Source: Candidatus Nitrosopolaris nunavutensis | GTDB taxonomy: Archaea > Thermoproteota > Nitrososphaeria > Nitrososphaerales > Nitrososphaeraceae | DNA: 37,953 bases | Reading direction: 5' to 3' | Assembly (NCBI GenBank): GCA_002501855.1 | Contig: DAOM01000141.1 | Location: 1-37,953, forward strand | Part shown: positions 1 to 5,536 of the stretch, in pieces | Position numbering within the stretch: the first letter of the stretch is position 1 | Layout: each line of letters starts with the position of its first letter | The notes under the pieces: model-generated | What the model saw: the letters and a program-made list of their open reading frames with translations, nothing else | Told to the model about the DNA's origin: nothing | The model's database searches: none | Translations under genes and position numbers: made by a program

Positions 1-722
1 GTAGTTGTAGTTGTAGTTGTAGTAGCTTTCGTTGAAGCAGTCTTATTCAATCCAGGAGCAGCTGCAGTAGTAGTAGCATTCGTTGCAGCAGTCTTATTCA
101 ATCCAGGAGTAGCTGCAGTAGTAGTAGCATTCGTTGCAGCAGTCTTATTCAATCCAGGAGCAGCTGCAGTAGTAGCATTCGTTGCAGCAGCTGACGATGG
201 AAGTATTTGTCCTCGGATTTCTCCCTGTTGGTGCTGCGTTGTGCGAACAGTTACATATGCCGACCCATTCTTCATAAAATTAATTAGATCTGTAACATTT
301 TTTCCGAAAAGTGGGCCATCTAGTTTAGCGGCTGTGATAACATCACTTACCAATTTTCCATTGACCGGTCCAGTAGGATAAGCTGATTGTTGCTTGTTGC
401 CTCCTCCCGTTGTTGCATAAAGGTTAAGTAATTCTACCAATTCAGTTCCATTTTTAAGGCTAACAGGAGCGCCAATAACCTGGTTTATATTTACAAGATC
501 CAGCTCATAAGACTAGGTTCCATTTGGATTTAAATTGAATTTAGCTGTTCCTGTTGCACTAGCTGGCGGTACCGTGTTCTTGCCAGTTAGACTTGCAACA
601 AAATTCGTTTGATGTTGTGCATACGTCAAAATCGGAATTGTGGAGACAGTCACACTAATAATTGTGATTAGGCTAGCGGTAGTGATTGCTGCAGGAAACT
701 TGGACATTACAAATCCTATCAC
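1..722 (-). pseudogene. CHRD-domain secreted protein, broken by an in-frame stop; continues past the left edge
   Basis: The minus-strand frame opens with MIGFVMSKFPAAITTAS and a hydrophobic signal peptide ending near TYAQ. It then enters a CHRD domain (NFVASLTGKNTVPPASATGTAKF). After NLNPNGT there is a TAG at 513-515. The same frame continues without interruption as SYELDLVNINQVIG, then the typical CHRD end VTVRTTQHQQGEIRGQI, then a Thr/Ala-rich tail that runs off the window. The TAG sits where CHRD proteins usually have Leu or Thr and is one base from TTG (Leu), so a point nonsense mutation is the simple reading. CHRD proteins are exported and of unclear function; they are common in soil ammonia-oxidising archaea. 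A sequencing error would restore an intact gene. The family call is firm; whether it is a true pseudogene is not. Confidence 0.75.
30..190. repeat. 51-bp tandem repeat coding a Thr/Ala-rich tail
   Basis: Three copies of a unit with period 51 bases lie here; the anchor tcttattcaatccagga recurs at 41, 92 and 143. Read on the minus strand, each unit encodes 17 residues of the form PGLNKTA plus an ATNATT-like run. This is the C-terminal spacer of the CHRD protein. A shorter (GTA/GTT)n run at 1-25 continues the Thr-rich coding. The repeat looks like a cell-surface stalk that varies by unit number. Confidence 0.85.
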
Positions 723-819
723 GAATGTAGTTAATAAGTTGTAACCGATAATATCCTCGAAAAACCTAGTGTGGTCGGTCTTGAGTTATTTTAGAGAACA
801 AACAAAACTTCATTTTATC

Positions 820-920
820 TTAACCTTTCAGGAACCCTGTAGCAAAGCCCATTGACATGCCTCCAGTTAATGGGATACCAAGATTTGCTAAGCATTGTTT
901 GTTTCACTACTAGGAACATA
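820..920 (-). pseudogene. 3' stub of a FUN14-family gene
   Basis: The minus strand reads LANLGIPLTGGMSMGFATGF and then LKG and a stop. This is almost the same as the end of the intact FUN14-like gene at 3352-3693 (ISNLGIPLTGSVSMGFAIGF then MKG). Just upstream, PSSETNNA lies in a different frame, so there is also a frameshift. Nothing of the N-terminal membrane part remains. The bases after the two stop codons are also alike (AAGATAAA.TGAA.TTTTG, then TTCTCTAAA), so the stub and the intact gene are copies that include the 3' flank. The stub is inverted relative to the intact gene. Confidence 0.75.
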
Positions 921-962
921 AAACATAACTATAGTTGCTCCATATATTATTAGTAAGATCCT

Positions 963-1112
963 ATGTCTGCATCAGCTCCTTCGACACCCAAAAACGTAAA
1001 ACAGCATCGATGTAATATTTGCAACATAATTTTTGATAGTATTGAAATACTAAATGCTCACACTAGAATGGAGCATAGCGAAGCTAGACATTCACCTGCA
1101 GGTGTAAGTTAG
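963..1112 (+). CDS. Small C2H2 zinc-finger protein (49 aa)
   Basis: An ATG frame encodes MSASAPSTPKNVKQHRCNIC and on to ARHSPAGVS. It contains one classical C2H2 finger, C-X2-C-X12-H-X4-H, between residues 17 and 38, with hydrophobic core positions in place. Single-finger proteins of about 50-60 residues are common in Nitrososphaeria and are presumed to bind nucleic acid or protein, but their targets are unknown. The gene stands alone between the FUN14 stub and the next hypothetical gene. The finger spacing is the main support for this being a real gene. Confidence 0.7.
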   Translation: MSASAPSTPKNVKQHRCNICNIIFDSIEILNAHTRMEHSEARHSPAGVS

Positions 1113-1238
1113 CGAATTCATACCCTTCACTATTCTTCAAATTAATTCAATTTATAACTGAATGCACCTGTAGTCGTAGTAGGTAACGTTAACAGAGACT
1201 TAGCAATTTTCAAATACAATGATAAACAATATTATATT

Positions 1239-1592
1239 ATGGGGCAAAAGCAAGTTGCTTTTGAAAAGACCAAACACCAACAAGAAGGGCTAACCTTCAG
1301 CGATATCTCACCTAAGTGGGCTAAACGACTAGGAGAACATCAAGAACTACCCGTACCTATGTCAATTACGTGGCTACGATGGTGGCTTGAAATCATTAAT
1401 CCTCCAAATTGCGTAGTAGGAGAGGCACATAATTTCTCAAGATCCTATACAGATGACTGCAGAGAATGCGGTAAAATTGGTGACAAGTTTACGGTTTATT
1501 TTACTCTAAATTTATGTTCTAAAATAGAAGAGAATAAGCAGAGGTTTGTCAATCATTGGAATAAAGAGCACGCTCAGTTTCATTCCCGTTAA
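1239..1592 (+). CDS. Hypothetical protein with possible zinc site (117 aa)
   Basis: I do not recognise a named family. The protein is hydrophilic. In its C-terminal half it has a C-X2-C pair (CRECGK), a later Cys (NLCSK) and two His residues (NHWNKEH). These could bind one zinc ion in a finger-like fold, although the spacing is not canonical. The ATG follows an AT-rich stretch (caatattatatt) directly, and there is no clear Shine-Dalgarno motif. After the stop, 1595-1660 carries several copies of cgtcaaatg/cgtcagat-like words of unknown meaning. Confidence 0.55.
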   Translation: MGQKQVAFEKTKHQQEGLTFSDISPKWAKRLGEHQELPVPMSITWLRWWLEIINPPNCVVGEAHNFSRSYTDDCRECGKIGDKFTVYFTLNLCSKIEENKQRFVNHWNKEHAQFHSR

Positions 1593-1772
1593 ATAGCCGT
1601 CAGATCGTCTTCGAATTGCCGTCAAGGGATCGTCAAATGATGGTCAAATAGTCGTCAAATGGCTTCTACGCTCATTCATAACGCCTCATCATGTTAAGCG
1701 TCTGCGAATAATTTAATGGTGTTTTACACTATTTATTAACAGCTTTACTCATATCTACTAATATACCCAAAG

Positions 1773-2630
1773 ATGGGCGCCAAAATACCAAGGTCAATAA
1801 AAGTTGAGGTTATTAGAAAATGGCTCGAAGGCAAATCTAGAGATCAAATAGCAAAAGAACTACAGATAGGTTTTGGTACTGTCAGTGGAATAATCAAGGA
1901 ATCTAGAGACAACGATCCCGAATTTGAACTATTAAGAGCGCTTGCTGTAAAACTCAGGGATCAAGGCTATGATGTTCAATCCTTCGCACATGCAGTTAGG
2001 TTACGAGAAGTGCTTAAACAAAAGGGAGGATTATTAGATACCACAAAAGAAGGCCATGAAGAACAAGTTCAGGAGAAAATCGAAGCTCTAATGATGGGCT
2101 TGGAAGTATTTTGCTTTAAGCAGGATTTTTCGATCATGGAGTTTGTCAATCTGGTTCATGATCTATCTTGGACAGCTGAAATACTTGGTGTTCCTCTTGA
2201 CAAGTTGCCCAGTTATGTTAAACTTTTAGAAGGCGCTGTCTATAGACTAACGAGAGAAATAGAACAGAAAAAGTCGGTATTTCAAGATTACGGAGCGACG
2301 ATAAATTCACTTGAAGAATTTAGAAGAAATAGGCCATTATTGGATAAATTTCAAGAAGTCACAGAAGAATTAGAAAAAGTAAAACAACAACGGGATTCGT
2401 GTGAAAGAGAAAGGATGTGGAAACAGATGGAAAGTAGGCATACTTGGGCAATTCCTGAAGGAGAGCTAATTGAAGCCAACAAGAAGCTTAGTTCTGGTGC
2501 AAGTTATCTGGTTCAAGCGTTAAGCCCGCAAGCACTAAAAAGAATGGTCATGGACGTTTATACGTATCCATCCAAATATGTTGAAGTAATTAGGCAAATA
2601 ATCAATATCTACGGTTTAGAAAATAAATAA
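1773..2630 (+). CDS. HTH and coiled-coil protein (285 aa)
   Basis: Residues about 5-45 (PRSIKVEVIRKWLEGKSRDQ, IAKELQIGFGTVSGIIKE) form a resolvase/transposase-like helix-turn-helix. The middle is helical, and residues about 190-230 (FQEVTEELEKVKQQRDSCER) form a charged coiled coil. There is no catalytic triad of a transposase or recombinase. Proteins with this layout occur in many copies in Nitrososphaera-type genomes, and their function is unknown. A DNA-binding structural or regulatory role is an inference from the HTH. The gene has its own promoter-like AT-rich stretch (cactatttattaac) about 40 bases upstream. Confidence 0.7.
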   Translation: MGAKIPRSIKVEVIRKWLEGKSRDQIAKELQIGFGTVSGIIKESRDNDPEFELLRALAVKLRDQGYDVQSFAHAVRLREVLKQKGGLLDTTKEGHEEQVQEKIEALMMGLEVFCFKQDFSIMEFVNLVHDLSWTAEILGVPLDKLPSYVKLLEGAVYRLTREIEQKKSVFQDYGATINSLEEFRRNRPLLDKFQEVTEELEKVKQQRDSCERERMWKQMESRHTWAIPEGELIEANKKLSSGASYLVQALSPQALKRMVMDVYTYPSKYVEVIRQIINIYGLENK

Positions 2631-2790
2631 ATAAGAAAGTGTGGTAACTGCATGTTGTATTGAGAACTATATAGGAAGGCAATCGTTGCTACAACCAAAG
2701 AATTTGTACTATCGGTTGGTACTTGTTTAATAACGGCCGTTACTACTAAAAACGTTGTAATTTCCGATGGATATACTCCTAATTGTGTTC

Positions 2791-3082
2791 TCACACTCTT
2801 AATTTAGATATTGGATAGTAAAGTAACGATAGCTGGATACCTTTACGAGCAGGACTCTTGGCTATGTCTTTGAGATAAGCTTCGCCTCTAGGACCTTAGA
2901 GTTCTTCCAACTGCAGTTTACCTGCCTTAAGTTTGTTAGCATAATACTTTACAATAGGAATAACTGGTTCTAGAATCTGTAACCTTAACCGGGTCAGTCG
3001 TCTTATCAAGACTTTTTGAGCATCTTCTAAAGTAACTGCAACATATCTTCGGCTTGACTTATCAAATGCAAATCCTCAATTG
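2791..3082 (-). pseudogene. Degenerate small ORF with internal stop
   Basis: One minus-strand frame has no start codon but reads as protein: RRYVAVTLEDAQKVLIRRL, then LEPVIPIVKYYANKLKAG and KLQLEEL. A TAA follows at 2896-2898, and then the same frame continues GPRGEAYLKDIAKSPARKG to a TGA at 2791-2793. It overlaps the 65-residue ORF at 3027-3224 in another frame. A weakly similar stretch (RLFEPLSPVLPILKAHA) lies on the minus strand at about 9690-9745. I do not know the family. The absence of a start plus the internal stop suggest a decayed gene, with modest confidence. Confidence 0.35.
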
Positions 3083-3224
3083 CTTGCTTACGCTTATCCA
3101 GAATTCTACGCTTGAGCACTTTCTTGTAATGATATGAGTATCGATCAATCTTACCCTTAATCAAGTTACATAGGAATTCTCTTTCTGCAGGGCTAAGCAA
3201 TACTCCTATAATATTAATGCACAT
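3027..3224 (-). CDS. Small basic helical protein (65 aa)
   Basis: The frame encodes MCINIIGVLLSPAEREFLCN and then a Lys/Arg-rich helical part (KKVLKRRILDKRKQAIEDLH). The phrase LSPAEREFL..LIKGK....YYKVLK-RI resembles short proteins often found in Nitrososphaeria genomes, which have no assigned function. The actual start may be a few codons in. The region 3225-3290 is very AT-rich and could hold its promoter. The call rests on composition and this resemblance only. Confidence 0.45.
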   Translation of the reverse strand: MCINIIGVLLSPAEREFLCNLIKGKIDRYSYHYKKVLKRRILDKRKQAIEDLHLISQAEDMLQLL

Positions 3225-3351
3225 TAAAGAGTATTTAACAATTAACAGTTATCAGTTACACTTAAATACGGTTCTTAACTGTTTATAGTTACATAATAAA
3301 TGGCGTTACATATGACACTCCGTCCCAAGGAAACCGCACGGTCGTATTAAG

Positions 3352-3693
3352 ATGAGTAGCTTGGACCATATCGGACCTCTGGCAGCAACAATTGGTGGAG
3401 GCTTCTTCTTAGGTATTTTAATTGGATTCGCTATTAGGAAGGTAGTAAGGGTAGTGGCTGTAGTAGCTGGATTGTTTTTCGCTGGATTGGCGTGCCTACA
3501 ATATCAACAAATAATTGACATAAACTGGGCTAAGCTTCAGGTAGCATTCCAAAATACTATTACTACACTTGCAAATGAAACAACGCAAATTCCAGGCTTT
3601 ACTAGTAGTACAAGTCCAGCAATATCAAATTTAGGGATACCATTAACCGGTAGTGTGTCAATGGGTTTTGCAATCGGTTTCATGAAGGGATAA
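3352..3693 (+). CDS. FUN14-family membrane protein (113 aa)
   Basis: This is a small integral membrane protein of the FUN14 family. It has a Gly-rich first membrane helix (LAATIGGGFFLGILIGFAIR), a second helix (VVAVVAGLFFAGLACL), an amphipathic segment with Trp, and the conserved C-terminal motif GIPLTGSVSMGFAIGFMKG. FUN14 proteins in eukaryotes sit in the outer mitochondrial membrane; archaeal ones are common in Thaumarchaeota and their role is unknown. Length is normal for the family. A truncated copy of the same gene lies at 820-920. Confidence 0.85.
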   Translation: MSSLDHIGPLAATIGGGFFLGILIGFAIRKVVRVVAVVAGLFFAGLACLQYQQIIDINWAKLQVAFQNTITTLANETTQIPGFTSSTSPAISNLGIPLTGSVSMGFAIGFMKG

Positions 3694-3753
3694 GATAAAT
3701 TGAATTTTTGCAAAGTGTTCTTCTCTAAACTTACTAAGACTTATGATGACCAA

Positions 3754-4158
3754 CTATTCGAAGCGTTGCTGTTCGGTCATTGTCACTTTAAATCTCCTCC
3801 AGGGGCTATTTCCGAAGTGCATTAGACACTGTATACTATGTAGCCAATAGGCGAATTTTGCATGCCATGTAGTATCGCAGTTGTTCTTGCTGGAAGCGTT
3901 TGCGTTTGTCTATGTTAGATGACCTGAGGGTTTTGAATTCGACGGATGTATTTTTCTTTTTGTCGAATATATCGATGCTTCCCCCTTACTCGACATACTT
4001 TTCCTTCTCGAATCTTCTTTGATTGCTATTGAAAAGCGATTGCACTGCTTCATGAACTGCTCTCCCTGAAGAAAATATGTTTAGATCTTTGTCCGTAACT
4101 GGCAGCGAGTCAATCTCTTTAAAGACTCGTTGTCTTGGACACATTACTATGTCCGTTA
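3754..4158 (-). pseudogene. Cas4/RecB-like PD-(D/E)XK nuclease remnant
   Basis: The minus strand reads VTDIVMCPRQRVFKEIDSLP, then NIFSSGRAVHEAVQSLF and FEKEKYVE, then TAA. The same frame continues GGSIDIFDKKKNTSVEFKTL and QQEQLRYYMACKIRLL. After a frameshift near 3850 it resumes as QCLMHFGNSPWRRFKVTMTE and ends in another stop. The order CPRQ Cys, GRAxHE helix, D (in IDIFD) and EFK matches Cas4-like exonucleases, which bind an Fe-S cluster and cut single-stranded DNA. At least one stop and one frameshift make it non-functional. There is no CRISPR array here. The readable homology starts one base after the tRNA-Arg 3' end, so the tRNA replaces the natural 5' end. Confidence 0.7.
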
Positions 4159-4233
4159 CGGGCTCAGAGGGACTCGAACCCTCGACCAACTGCTTCGCAG
4201 GCAGCCATTCTATCCAAGCTGAACTATGAGCCC
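4159..4233 (-). tRNA. tRNA-Arg (GCG anticodon)
   Basis: The minus strand folds as a normal cloverleaf. The acceptor is GGGCTCA/TGAGCCC, the anticodon stem is GCTGC/GCAGT around the loop CTGCGAA (anticodon GCG, reading CGC), and the T arm contains GGTTCGAGTCC. The discriminator base is G, CCA is not encoded, and there is no intron. The T arm and acceptor run directly into the Cas4-like remnant. Confidence 0.92.
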
Positions 4234-4251
4234 TTTGCATAATCAAGGAAG

Positions 4252-4264
4252 GTCCTTATATGAG
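4252..4264 (-). promoter_or_regulatory. TATA box of tRNA-Arg
   Basis: On the minus strand, CTCATATAAGG lies about 26 bases before the tRNA 5' end, the normal distance for an archaeal TATA element. Confidence 0.55.
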
Positions 4265-4332
4265 CTCTTGCGACTCATCCTCCGTGGCCACCAAAGTGCA
4301 TAAGATAGCAAAATAGTATAACTATATCAACC

Positions 4333-4389
4333 GATGTAGCACCCATCGCGTCAGGTTCCGGAGGGTCGAGATGGGCATCCCAAAACGCG
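4333..4389 (+). promoter_or_regulatory. Possible structured 5' leader of the methionine synthase gene
   Basis: Before the start at 4412 the leader contains CCCATC (4342-4347) that can pair with GATGGG (4370-4375). A second possible pairing is GATG (4333-4336) with CATC (4376-4379), and CGCG occurs at 4347-4350 and 4386-4389. The stretch is more GC-rich than its surroundings, and the TATA-like AT run (aaaatagtataactatatc) lies just upstream, so it would be transcribed. I do not recognise a known riboswitch class. It may be a regulatory hairpin or chance. Confidence 0.3.
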
Positions 4390-4411
4390 ACTAAACTATT
4401 AAACTGAGATC

Positions 4412-5374
4412 ATGCGAAATCGATTTTATCATATGACATCATTCCTTGAAGCTATAACTAGTAGAATTGTGCTGTTTGACGGCGCGATGGGGACAGAAAT
4501 CCAGCGCTTGAATCCAGAGCCTAGAGATTTTCCAGATAGCAGAGATGGTTTTAATGACGGGTTAACTCTAAGCAAACCGGAATGGATCAAGCAGATTCAT
4601 AGAAGCTATTTGAAGGTTGGCGCTGACTGCATAGAAACGAATACTTTTGGCAGCAACTATTTGAAGCTAGCGGAATACGCATATGGAGATGAGACCTTGG
4701 AGTTCAATAAAAAAGCCGCCAGCCTTGCTAGGGAGGTTTGTGAAGAGCCTGAATTTAGAGACAGGCAAAGGTATGTCATAGGTTCTATGGGTCCAACAGG
4801 CTATTTGCCCAGTTCCGATGACCCTGATCTTGGTCAAAAAACAACTGACCAGATAAAGGAAGCATTCCTCCCGCAGGCAGAAGGTTTGATCTTGGGAGCA
4901 GTAGACGCTTTATTGATAGAGACAAGCCAAGACATACTGGAGGTCAAACTCGCCATAGAGGCATGTCATGATGTAATCAAAAAGGTAGGCAGGAAAGTCC
5001 CAATCATCGCCAACGTTACACTTGATCAATATGGCAAAATGCTTCTTGGCACGAATATTCAGGCCGCATATACAACCGTAAGCGATATGGAGATTGATGT
5101 TTTTGGTTTGAACTGCTCAACAGGGCCTGCGGAAATGACTCCAAGTGTCAGATGGTTGAATGAACAAGACGAATTGCCTATACTAGTCGTGCCGAATGCC
5201 GGCATGCCTCAGAATGAAGGCGGTAAAGCTGTATACAAAATGACCCCATCCGCATTGAGTGAAAAACTAAAAGAATTCATTGAAAATTACAAGCGTGTTC
5301 GTATAATAGGAGGATGCTGCGGTACTAATCCATTACATATTGCTGAGATGCGCAAAATATTGGATTTGTACTAG
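4412..5374 (+). CDS. metH: Homocysteine S-methyltransferase subunit (MetH N-terminal module)
   Basis: This encodes the homocysteine-binding barrel of cobalamin-dependent methionine synthase as a separate 320-residue protein. Visible marks are VLFDGAMGTEIQRL near the start, ETNTFGSNYLKLAEY, the first zinc Cys in GLNCSTGP, and the zinc Cys pair in IIGGCCGTNP near the end. It binds and activates homocysteine through zinc; the methyl group comes from the cobalamin module encoded by the next gene. ATG 4412 or ATG 4433 (MTSFLEAI) could be the start; the second fits the family better. The partner gene starts 162 bases downstream on the same strand. Confidence 0.88.
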   Translation: MRNRFYHMTSFLEAITSRIVLFDGAMGTEIQRLNPEPRDFPDSRDGFNDGLTLSKPEWIKQIHRSYLKVGADCIETNTFGSNYLKLAEYAYGDETLEFNKKAASLAREVCEEPEFRDRQRYVIGSMGPTGYLPSSDDPDLGQKTTDQIKEAFLPQAEGLILGAVDALLIETSQDILEVKLAIEACHDVIKKVGRKVPIIANVTLDQYGKMLLGTNIQAAYTTVSDMEIDVFGLNCSTGPAEMTPSVRWLNEQDELPILVVPNAGMPQNEGGKAVYKMTPSALSEKLKEFIENYKRVRIIGGCCGTNPLHIAEMRKILDLY

Positions 5375-5536
5375 GGTGATTATTAAATAGACACGCGTCG
5401 AGAAGGGGAAAGAGAAAGATGCATACGCATAGATGATTTTTCTTACAACACTCGCCTTATGTAGCAGGATAATTTCAACATTAAACGTAAGGTTTTAGAA
5501 AGGATCTAGCGCTAAAGATTTTGTTATATCTTAAAG

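Noticed and set aside
1595..1670. Possible CRISPR-like repeats (cgtcaaatg words)
   Set aside because: The words are short, uneven and unspaced; there is no array structure and no cas operon, only a decayed Cas4-like gene.
513..3082. Recoding of stop codons as an explanation for broken genes
   Set aside because: The interrupted genes have different stops (TAG in CHRD, TAA in the Cas4-like remnant and the degenerate ORF), and the Cas4-like and FUN14 remnants also have frameshifts. Decay or sequence error is simpler.
3986..4246. An 86-codon minus-strand ORF beginning MIMQRAHSSAWIEW
   Set aside because: Its first 30 codons lie within tRNA-Arg. Only the part after the tRNA has homology, and that belongs to the broken Cas4-like gene.
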